53,582 nt of DNA from positions 1-53,582 of the forward strand of contig SVSJ01000016.1 of NCBI GenBank assembly GCA_015064355.1. The letters run 5' to 3'. The notes beneath the pieces were generated by a model that was not told the DNA's origin, made no database searches, and worked only from the letters and a program-made list of their open reading frames with translations. This document shows, one piece after another, positions 24,899-32,500 of this stretch. The stretch is from Oscillospiraceae bacterium. GTDB lineage: Bacteria > Bacillota > Clostridia > Oscillospirales > CAG-272. Made by a program: the position numbers and the translations under genes. Positions within the stretch are counted from its first letter, which is position 1; the number at the start of each line of letters is the position of its first letter.

Positions 24899-25456
24899 AT
24901 GGTAGTAGCAGGCGATTTTAAGAATGGCGTAACATTTGACATGGACGGCCAGGTAATGCAGGTTATCGAATTCCAGCACGTTAAGCCCGGTAAAGGCGCG
25001 GCTTTCGTTCGTACAAAGCTGAGAAACGTTATCACCGGTGGTGTTATCGAAAAGTCTTTCTCCCCCACAGATAAGTTCAACGATGCAAGAATCGAACGCA
25101 GAGATATGCAGTATCTCTACAATGACGGAGATCTTTACTACTTCATGGATCTCGAATCCTATGAGCAGGTTCCGATCGGTCAGGACCTTATCGGTGACAA
25201 CTTCAAGTTTGTTAAGGAAGAAATGATCTGTAACATTCGTTCTTACCAGGAAAAGCCCTTTGCTGTTGAACCTCCCATGTTCGTTGAACTGGAGATCACA
25301 GACTGCGAGCCCGGCGTTCGCGGCGATACAGCTACAGGTGCTACAAAGACCGCTATTGTTGAAACAGGTGCAACCATCAGAGTTCCCCTCTTCATCAACA
25401 CAGGCGACAGAGTTAAGATCGACACAAGAACATCCGAATACCTCGAAAGAGCGTAA
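24899..25456 (+). CDS. efp: Elongation factor P
   Basis: 185 residues, the standard length. EF-P enters the ribosomal E site and relieves stalling at polyproline. The KOW/OB/OB layout is present; the tip loop reads K-P-G-K-G-A-A-F, with Lys32 at the position modified in other bacteria, and the C-terminal signature runs through G-D-T-A-T-G-A-T-K and [11 protein letters not shown]. No dedicated modification enzyme is in the window. Proline-rich secreted proteins here (the TEPP tract of the 29521-33225 product) would be natural clients. The nearest GAGG is 11 bases from the ATG; a stronger AAAGGAG lies before a small hairpin, so folding of the leader may matter. Confidence 0.97.
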   Translation: MVVAGDFKNGVTFDMDGQVMQVIEFQHVKPGKGAAFVRTKLRNVITGGVIEKSFSPTDKFNDARIERRDMQYLYNDGDLYYFMDLESYEQVPIGQDLIGDNFKFVKEEMICNIRSYQEKPFAVEPPMFVELEITDCEPGVRGDTATGATKTAIVETGATIRVPLFINTGDRVKIDTRTSEYLERA

Positions 25457-25480
25457 ACGGCAAGCTGAATACGACAAAAG

Positions 25481-25511
25481 ATTAAGGCTGCATTTGTGTA
25501 GCCTTAATTTT
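25481..25511 (+). terminator. Intercistronic terminator after efp
   Basis: ATTAAGGCT / AGCCTTAAT hairpin followed by TTT; weak T run, so partial read-through into the next gene 35 bp on is likely. Confidence 0.55.
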
Positions 25512-25546
25512 ACAGAAGAATATTTAACCGAAAAGGAGAATATATC

Positions 25547-26014
25547 ATGACAGCAAAAGAAACAAGCGCTTACATCAAGGGCATTATCGAAGGTGCTAAC
25601 TTCGATACAACCACAACAGAGGGTAAGATCATCAACGCTCTCGTAGACCTCTGCCAGAAGATGGCTGAAGAGATCGAAGAACTCCAGGAAGACGTTGATA
25701 CAGCATTTGACTATCTGGATGAGCTTGACGAAGACCTCGGCGCAGTTGAAGAGATCATTTACGATGAGCTTGACGATTGTGACTGCGACTGTGATGACGA
25801 TGATTGCGACTGCGACTGCTGCGATTGCGACGATGACGACTGTGATTGCTGCGACTGCTGTGACTGTGACGACGAGGACGAAACAGAGTTCTACGTTGCT
25901 ATGTGTCCTAACTGCAATGGCAAGGTTTACTTTGACGATACAATGGATCCCAAAGACGTTGTATGCCCCCAGTGCCAGAAGCCTCTCGTAGAAGACGAGG
26001 ACATTCTCGACTAA
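25547..26014 (+). CDS. CD1247-type protein with Cys/Asp-rich tract and zinc ribbon
   Basis: 155 residues, strongly acidic. Residues 1-75 form a predicted coiled-coil/helical domain (A-Y-I-K-G-I-I-E-G, then E-E-I-E-E-L-Q-E-D-V) like the N-terminal domain called CD1247 in clostridia. Residues 76-113 are a near-pure Asp/Cys tract with 14 Cys, arranged as alternating D-C units broken by two D-D-D-D blocks. Residues about 118-148 form a zinc ribbon with C-P-N-C and C-P-Q-C knuckles, and the tail is acidic. AAAAGGAG precedes the ATG. It follows efp in the same direction. Function unknown; the tract should bind soft or divalent metal ions or redox-cycle (inference). Confidence 0.8.
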   Translation: MTAKETSAYIKGIIEGANFDTTTTEGKIINALVDLCQKMAEEIEELQEDVDTAFDYLDELDEDLGAVEEIIYDELDDCDCDCDDDDCDCDCCDCDDDDCDCCDCCDCDDEDETEFYVAMCPNCNGKVYFDDTMDPKDVVCPQCQKPLVEDEDILD

Positions 26015-26030
26015 TTCAATGGAATAAGAT

Positions 26031-26061
26031 AAAGCCGTATCGTAAATGATGCGGCTTTTTT
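26031..26061 (+). terminator. Terminator hairpin T1 (first of three related copies)
   Basis: AAGCCGTATC / GATGCGGCTT stem plus TTTTTT. Near-identical hairpins recur at 26983-27012 and 27919-27948. Confidence 0.8.
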
Positions 26062-26109
26062 GATATTTCTTTTTCAACTGACGGTAGAAATATCTCGTTC
26101 AACCGGTTA

Positions 26110-26138
26110 TTGTCAATTATAGTCAACAATGCTAAAAT
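26110..26138 (+). promoter_or_regulatory. Promoter for the XRE-TPR regulator
   Basis: TTGTCA, 17-bp spacer, TAAAAT, with the palindrome AACCGGTT (26101-26108) just upstream; a possible autoregulatory site. Confidence 0.6.
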
Positions 26139-26184
26139 AAAGATACAAGGCAGGCGCCGCCTTGAAATGTTTGGAGGTGCAGTT

Positions 26185-26976
26185 ATGCATATAGGAAACA
26201 AAATAAAAGAATTGCGAAAACAGCGCGGCATTACACAAGAACAGCTTGCAGACAGTATCGGCGTTTCTTTTCAGGCGGTAAGTAAGTGGGAGAATAACAT
26301 TTCTTTGCCGGATATTACCCTTGCTCCTGCTTTGGCAAGCTACTTTGGCGTGTCAATGGATGAGCTTTTTGATTACAATTTAAAAGAGATCGAGGAGCGG
26401 GCACTTGCCATTGCAAAAGAAAGCTGGAAATACCGAGACTGTGACTGTGAGCAGGCCAGAAAGATCTTGGAAGAAGGGCTGAGGATATATCCCGACAACG
26501 ATATTTTGCTCAACAATTTACTCTATGTTATAGACTATAACGAAAACCCGGATGAGGTACTGGAAATTGCATCAAAGGTAATTGACGTTACCAAGGATGA
26601 TGCAACAAAATACGATGCGTGCAGATTCATGGCACATGCGTATAAGGCAAAAAACGATATTGATAGCGCCAGAGGGGCTATTGAGTTGGTGCCCGAGTTC
26701 TATTTTTCGTGCTTAAGGCTGAAAGCAAATATTCTGGAGGGGGAAGAAAAATGGAATGCCGCTTGCGCAGAGGAAGGCGAGGCTCTTTATTCATTGATAT
26801 TCATAAAGAGTATAATCGCCGAATATCACACAGGAAACGGTGATCTCAGAAAAGCATTGAACGAATATGAGCAAGCTTTGGGTGTGCTTGACGTCATGAA
26901 CGCAGATGAATCTTGGGATGAATGGCGTGAGCAATTTAAAAAAAGTATTGACGAAATCAAGGCAAAAATGAATTAA
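26185..26976 (+). CDS. XRE-family regulator with TPR-like C-terminal domain
   Basis: 263 residues from the ATG at 26185 (GGAGG nine bases upstream); the frame is open further upstream but only into the promoter. Residues 2-60 are a Cro/XRE helix-turn-helix (I-K-E-L-R-K-Q-R-G-I-T-Q-E-Q-L-A, recognition helix around S-F-Q-A-V-S-K-W-E). The remainder is helical with TPR-like spacing (A-R-K-I-L-E-E-G-L-R-I-Y-P-D-N; L-R-K-A-L-N-E-Y-E-Q-A-L). This layout is shared with peptide- or partner-responsive regulators, but no signal peptide gene is seen nearby. It sits in a patch bounded by repeated terminator hairpins, suggesting later acquisition. Confidence 0.85.
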   Translation: MHIGNKIKELRKQRGITQEQLADSIGVSFQAVSKWENNISLPDITLAPALASYFGVSMDELFDYNLKEIEERALAIAKESWKYRDCDCEQARKILEEGLRIYPDNDILLNNLLYVIDYNENPDEVLEIASKVIDVTKDDATKYDACRFMAHAYKAKNDIDSARGAIELVPEFYFSCLRLKANILEGEEKWNAACAEEGEALYSLIFIKSIIAEYHTGNGDLRKALNEYEQALGVLDVMNADESWDEWREQFKKSIDEIKAKMN

Positions 26977-26982
26977 AAAGCA

Positions 26983-27012
26983 AAAGCCGCATCAAAACGA
27001 TGTGGCTTTTTT
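26983..27012. terminator. Terminator hairpin T2 (second copy)
   Basis: AAAGCCGCATC / GATGTGGCTTT with T runs both ways; shared end of the convergent XRE gene and the 27047-27883 gene. It continues into TTGTTTACAGATTGT, which resembles the sequence around the glnA stop codon (27961-27971). Confidence 0.8.
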
Positions 27013-27046
27013 GTTTACAGATTGTTTTGGAGGAGTATTGAGAATT

Positions 27047-27883
27047 TTATTTTAGTTTCCTATTTACAGCGTATTCTGAAACACTTCCGTCTTTCATATC
27101 TTTTTCTGTAATCGATACTATATAATTATTATTGTCTCTACCTAATGAATAATGAAAATGCTTTACTAATCCAATGTCTCTAAAGTAATTGTGCCACTCC
27201 AGTGACTTAACAAGATCATTATCATAAGAAAAGGTCTCTACGTTGATTTCACTTGCGCCATTTTCAAACACAGCAGGAAACCAAGCTAGCACATATTCTG
27301 TCAATTTACCGTCTTCATACAGGCACTCGCTAATTCCGCGCAGAGTTCCTTTTCCTGCCCGTCCTTCGTTGTATATAAGTGATAAAACACGATTATCTTC
27401 ATAAATCAATACTTCTGTATAATCATGCAAAGCATAGCCATATGAGTGGCCGTACTTTTTTGAACATATCAAATTATGGTTTTCATCAAAAATATATTCA
27501 TACGAATACTTATTGTCATTCGGAAGTTTTTTCAGCAGCCGTCCCCGGGTAATATTTCCTATAAACAAATCCGAATAGCTGGGAGAATAGTAGCCCCGGT
27601 GTATACACTCACCGCCTTTGCAGTACTCCGTACCGTGTGCCTTTTCCTCTATTATCTTTATTAGGTCCTCATACGAATGACAATATTGATTATATAATAC
27701 GACAAGTTCATCATTCAATTCCTCAAAGTGCTTAATTTGGTTTTTATATTCTTCTGCTCTTATAGAATTATTATGCTTTTTAGTAATATATGATTTCATT
27801 TTCGCGGTAATAGCTTTTATGTCATCCGGAAAAGTATCAGGGTTGATGCTTTTGGCCAGTTCTTCAAATGCTTTTTTCTGCAT
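27047..27883 (-). CDS. Hypothetical AT-rich protein
   Basis: 278 residues from the ATG at 27883 (AGGAG seven bases upstream). I do not recognise the family. The first 110 residues are charged and helical (K-K-A-F-E-E-L, Q-I-K-H-F-E-E-L-N-D-E-L); the rest is rich in aromatic beta-strand-like segments (Y-S-Y-E-Y-I-F-D-E-N-H-N-L-I and repeated Y-E-D-N/Y-E-D-G turns), with one C-x5-C pair (Y-C-K-G-G-E-C). No signal peptide. The base composition looks clearly more AT-rich, with ATA/TTA/AGA codons, than in flanking genes. It is framed by two near-identical terminator hairpins. The style resembles toxin-immunity proteins, but no toxin is next to it, so that is only a guess. Confidence 0.65.
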   Translation of the reverse strand: MQKKAFEELAKSINPDTFPDDIKAITAKMKSYITKKHNNSIRAEEYKNQIKHFEELNDELVVLYNQYCHSYEDLIKIIEEKAHGTEYCKGGECIHRGYYSPSYSDLFIGNITRGRLLKKLPNDNKYSYEYIFDENHNLICSKKYGHSYGYALHDYTEVLIYEDNRVLSLIYNEGRAGKGTLRGISECLYEDGKLTEYVLAWFPAVFENGASEINVETFSYDNDLVKSLEWHNYFRDIGLVKHFHYSLGRDNNNYIVSITEKDMKDGSVSEYAVNRKLK

Positions 27884-27918
27884 TGATATTCTCCTATCTC
27901 GTGGGAATTCGGCGAAAT

Positions 27919-27948
27919 AAAGCCGCATCGTAATTGATGTGGCTTTTT
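27919..27948. terminator. Terminator hairpin T3 (third copy), after glnA
   Basis: AAAGCCGCATC / GATGTGGCTTT, the same stem as T2, with T run on the plus strand and TTTATTT on the minus strand; 13 bp beyond the glnA stop. Confidence 0.75.
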
Positions 27949-27960
27949 TGTTTATTTGGA

Positions 27961-29385
27961 TTACAGATTGTAATATCTGTCGAATTCTGCGGGGTGGGGG
28001 ATCTTTGAAAGCTCGCTGCATTCGGCTCTCTTGTTCTTGATGAAATTCTTGAGGAGCTCTTCGGGGAATACGCCGCCGACTGTCAGGTAATCGTGGTCGG
28101 CTTCCAGAGCGTCAAGCGCTTCGGGAAGAGAAGTTGGCAGACCCTGGAGCTTTGCCTTTTCTTCCTCGGGAAGGTGGAAGAGATTGCAGTCGTAGGGACC
28201 CCAACCGTTTGCGTGAGGATCGATCTTGTTCTTAACACCGTCAAGACCTGCCATAAGGATAGCCGCATAGCAGAAATAGGGGTTGCAGGTTGCATCGGGA
28301 TTACGAAGCTCGAAGCGACGAAGCTCGGGAGATTTTGCGTAAGCGGGGATTCTGATTACCGCGCTTCTGTTTGATGTAGCGTATCCTACTGTTACGGGTG
28401 CTTCAAATCCGGGAACCAGTCTCTTAAAGGAGTTTGTGCTGGGGTTGGTAATAGCGCAGAGAGACGCGATGTGCTTCAGTATACCGCCCATGAAGTAGTG
28501 AGCAGTTTCGCTGAGGTGGGAGTAGCCGTTGTCATCGGAGAACACGGGCTGACCGTCCTTAAGAAGAAGCATATGCACGTGCATACCGCTGCCTGCTTCA
28601 CCGTAAATGGGCTTAGGCATAAATGTTGCGCTCTTGCCATACTTGAGAGCTGTGTTGTGAATGATGTACTTGATCATCATCGTAGCGTCAGCCATGTGTA
28701 CCACTTCGCCAAGTTGGGGCTCGATCTCAAACTGACCGGATGCCGCAACCTCGGGGTGGTGATAGTTGATCTCGATGCCGGCATCAGTCATGTGCATGCA
28801 CATTTCGCTGCGGCATTCGTAAGAGGTGTCAAAGGGTTTTGCGATGTGATAGTTCTTCTGCTTGGGAACGATAACGCCCTTTCCCTCTACGGTGCTGTTC
28901 CAGTAGGACTGCTTTGCGTCAACAGATGCGCCGATATAGCTGCCGTCCACACCCCAGGTAACCTCGTCGAAAAGATAGAACTCGAATTCGGGGAGGATCT
29001 TCATAGTGTCAGCAACACCGCTGTCCTTCATATGCTGTACTGCCGCACGGATAATGTTGCGGGGGTACTGTGCGAGAGGACGGTTTTCGGGGCTGTCGAT
29101 AATCATTGCGTTACCTGTCATTGACAGAGTGGGGATAGAACAGAAGGGGTCAACAACCGCTGTGTCGGGATCGGGAATGAACACCATATCGCTCTTTTCA
29201 ACAACTGCGTAACCGTAGTTGGAAGCATCAAAGCCGATACCGTTTTTCATTGTTTCCTCGGAGAAGTTCTGGGCGGGAATGGTAACGTGACGGTACTGAC
29301 CGTTTATGTCAACCATCTTGAAGTCAACCATTTTAATATCGTTTTCTTCGATAAACTTGATTATGTCTTTTACGCTTTTTGCCAT
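27961..29385 (-). CDS. glnA: Glutamine synthetase type I
   Basis: 474 residues, slightly longer than the Bacillus enzyme. Catalyses ATP-dependent amidation of glutamate. Landmarks: N-terminal beta-grasp V-D-F-K-M-V-D-I-N-G, catalytic E-F-E-F-Y-L-F, active-site A-S-G-Q-F-E-I-E, G-S-G-M-H-V-H, N-P-S-T-N-S-F-K-R-L and E-L-R-N-P-D-A-T-C-N-P-Y. The region corresponding to the adenylylated Tyr of enteric GlnA reads N-L-F-H-L-P, so adenylylation control is unlikely. Strong promoter at 29427-29455, with two direct TTGCATA repeats upstream of the -35. Second glutamine synthetase in the window besides glnN. Confidence 0.97.
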   Translation of the reverse strand: MAKSVKDIIKFIEENDIKMVDFKMVDINGQYRHVTIPAQNFSEETMKNGIGFDASNYGYAVVEKSDMVFIPDPDTAVVDPFCSIPTLSMTGNAMIIDSPENRPLAQYPRNIIRAAVQHMKDSGVADTMKILPEFEFYLFDEVTWGVDGSYIGASVDAKQSYWNSTVEGKGVIVPKQKNYHIAKPFDTSYECRSEMCMHMTDAGIEINYHHPEVAASGQFEIEPQLGEVVHMADATMMIKYIIHNTALKYGKSATFMPKPIYGEAGSGMHVHMLLLKDGQPVFSDDNGYSHLSETAHYFMGGILKHIASLCAITNPSTNSFKRLVPGFEAPVTVGYATSNRSAVIRIPAYAKSPELRRFELRNPDATCNPYFCYAAILMAGLDGVKNKIDPHANGWGPYDCNLFHLPEEEKAKLQGLPTSLPEALDALEADHDYLTVGGVFPEELLKNFIKNKRAECSELSKIPHPAEFDRYYNL

Positions 29386-29426
29386 TGAAAATTCTCCAAT
29401 CGAATTTTTTAATTTTTTATGCTAAT

Positions 29427-29455
29427 AGAATATCACGGTTTTTGCTTAATGTCAA
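29427..29455 (-). promoter_or_regulatory. Promoter for glnA
   Basis: Minus-strand TTGACA, 17-bp spacer, TATTCT. Direct repeats TTGCATA (complements of 29462-29468 and 29472-29478), spaced one helical turn apart, lie just upstream of the -35 and could bind a nitrogen regulator. Confidence 0.75.
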
Positions 29456-29476
29456 CAAAAATATGCAAGTTTATGC

Positions 29477-29506
29477 AAAAAAGAGACGCGGTTTCCCACG
29501 TCTCTT
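29477..29506 (-). terminator. Terminator after the LRR-esterase lipoprotein gene
   Basis: AAGAGACG / CGTCTCTT stem followed on the minus strand by TTTTTT. Its T run overlaps one of the TTGCATA repeats upstream of glnA. Confidence 0.7.
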
Positions 29507-29520
29507 GATAATTATTCGGA

Positions 29521-32500
29521 TTATTCAGTTTCTCTGCGCTGGTCGAACAGCCACTCAAGGAGTGAGATGTCGTTTTCATCAATATGATAATAACACACTC
29601 CACTGTGCCCCATTCCGGACGTTTCTTTGTACCGGAAATACTTTAAGTTGGCACTCTTTAATATGGAGACAAGCCGCCTTGATTCAGTTACGGATATTTG
29701 CTGATCTGCATCATCGTATACGTAATAGATCGGAATGTCTATCATATCTTTGGAGATAACCTTGAATTTTTCGTGACCGTCTTGATTTATGTAGTATACG
29801 CGCATGGGATTTTTTACTTCATGCTCATAACCAAAACCGTTGTTATATGCCACAGGGAGTGCCGCAGAAACTTTCTCGGGGTAGCGGCAAAGAATATCCC
29901 AGACACCGCATCCACCCATTGATATTCCGGTTATGTACTGCCTTTCGGGATCTGTGCTGAAACGGTCATTCACAAATTCAAGGAGTTCCATAACTGCATC
30001 AATAGGCGCTCTCTGCCACCACTTCCCCTCGGGACATTGGGGTGCGACGATTATTGCATTATACGCCGGGCTGTCGGGATGGCTGAAGAATCTGTAGAAG
30101 TCGGGGGTATGCTTTACGTTGTCGTTGCCCTGATAGCCGTGGCCGTGGAGGGTGAGGAGCACAGGATACTCTTTTGTGGGGTCATAGTCAAAGGGCAGAT
30201 ACAAGCGATATGCGATCTTCATACCGTTTGACGCGCTGAATGCGAAGAATTTATAGTCTTCGTTTATGTCAACGTCACCTCTCTCTGACCGGGCACTTTT
30301 ATCTGTGAGTATTGAGTTGTACGCGACAATACCGGCAGCACCGCTTGTATATTTTTCCGGGATCTGTGCTTGGTCTTTATTTTCCCACGTCTCGCTGCAC
30401 AAATAAAGCTGCTTTTTGATTACAGTATCACTTGAGTTTGGGGAGACTGTTCCGGGGATCTGGTATGTATCAATATACAAAATGTCCCCATTTTGGTCGA
30501 ACAGAACGTAGTCCGCTACATAGTACAGCTTCTTTGACGATGTGTTTACAATCGGAAAGTTTACGTAGAGTGCGGTTTTCTCTTCTTTCAGCGGCTTTCC
30601 ATAATTGGATCTGAACTCCTGCCAGGATTTGCCGGAGCTTTCGATGGTCAACTTTACAGGCAGGTCTCCGCTGGAAACGTAACCTGTGTATGTGTCGCCT
30701 TTGTATTCTGAAACAGTAAGGGTGTATGTATAGCTGTCAAAATTGATTCCGGGATTGAAAACATAGTAATTCTGCCAGCCTGCTGCAAAGCCTTCGTGAG
30801 TTTTGCGTTCAGAGGAGATGGTTTTTCCGTCTTTGTCCTTGTAGGTCACTCGAATTTTTACGGTGTAATTTTTATTCGATGTGTTTTCTACGTTGAAAAT
30901 TACAAACCTGTCACTGCGGAAAGAAAATTTGCGGGCTTTGATAATAAATCCTTCAGAGCCGTCTTTAGAGGTGCTGACAAATTTTTCGCTATCATAGGAT
31001 TTTATTGGGTCACCGGCAGTGGCCACAGGCTCTATCACGGGAGATTCTGTCGCCGGTGGCTCTGTCGCGGGTGGCTCTGTCGCGGGTGGTTCGGTCACAG
31101 GAGGCTCAGTCACGGGAGGCTCGGTCACAGGCGGCTCTGTCGCAGGTGGCTCTGTCGCAGGTGGCTCTGTCGCAGGTGGCTCTGTCACAGGAGGCTCTGT
31201 CACAGGAGGCTCTGTCACGGGAGGCTCGGTTACCGCTGATGTTCTGATAGTAATTGAAAAGCTACCGTCAGCAGAGGTGATATTTTTACCGTCTGATGTA
31301 AAATATGGGTTAGCCGGGTCAATATTGACCTTTACAAGTGACGGGAGACCTGCGAAGGCGTTAATGGAAATTTTCTCCACATTCGGGCCTATGTTGATCT
31401 CTGTGATCTTATCAGCCGCCGGGCTGTTCGAAAATGCATTATCATGGATACTTTTTATTGCAGTAGGCAGATTGAGTACAGTATCCTCGCCGTTATATCC
31501 CCAAAGTCTAAAATCAACTGTTGTATCATAATATACACGTCGAGATTTCCACCAATCGTAAGGGTTTTCCTTATTGAACTGATACAACTCTTCAAGGGAG
31601 CCCGGATTGAACAGTGCAAATCTCTCAAACCATTCCTCCATAGTCATGCCTTGAGAATTGATAAAGTCTTCGACGGTATAGGTTACCTCGGTAATAAACA
31701 CAAGTTCTCCGTTAACTATCTCCACTCTGCCGTCTTCTCCGAAATAGTAATCGGGTCCGGTGATTATATTTGAAAACGGATCTGCAGTTTGACGACGGTC
31801 CGATGCAAACTCAACGTTTTCCTTATGATAGATCAAATTACCGGTTTCATCGCAAGACAAGGTTATTACTCCATTCGTTCTTGCGTTTCCACTCAGCATT
31901 GTGATTATACCATCTTTGGTAAATATATATGCCTCATCATGATTCGCACTGCGTTTGAAAACATATCCTTCCGCGAAGTTAAATGAATATACCAAGAAGT
32001 TGCCTGTCAGAGGGAGCGGTTCATCGAAATCTAAAACTTGCTCACCGTACTTTATTGAATGAAGCTGGGCTGCGTATTTTTCAGTGTACTGTGTTTCAAT
32101 GAACGATATCTTGAGTTCAGCACCATCACACAGCACAGTAACCACTTCATCCGGAGAGTTTGTAGGAATGCTGTTTAGTTCCATTGGTAATAGAAGATTG
32201 TCTTTTCTATAGATAGCCGCATCCACGCCCTCTTTAAACCAAGCCCAGTGTGCGCTATAGCTCGATCCATCTCCGTTAGAGCCGTTGAATACATTTATTT
32301 GTCTGTATTTCGGGTTAGCATCCGCCACATTTACGCGCTTTAGGTTGGGCAAATTTTCAAACGCTTCGGTGGAGATCTCTTCAACATTCGCGCCTATGTT
32401 GATCTCAGTAATGCTGCCGGCAACAGGGCTGTTTGCAAAAGCGTTAGCGGCGATTTCTTTCACCGTATCGGGAATATTTACAACAATGCTTGTTCCAACG

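Noticed and set aside
24866-26077. 403-codon frame antisense to efp and the Cys/Asp protein
   Set aside because: Overlaps two well-supported genes; its hydrophobic Val/Ile/Ala repeat is just the complement of the Asp/Cys tract codons.
26110-26184. Longer N-terminus for the XRE regulator
   Set aside because: The upstream part of the frame coincides with the promoter, and the GGAGG-preceded ATG at 26185 starts the helix-turn-helix domain exactly.
31039-31233. CRISPR array
   Set aside because: Fifteen-bp units are contiguous, in frame and without spacers; it is a coding minisatellite.
31005-31531. Gly/Ser- or Arg/Trp-rich repeat proteins on the plus strand over the TEPP tract
   Set aside because: They are antisense readings of the 15-bp repeat inside the LRR-esterase gene, without start signals.
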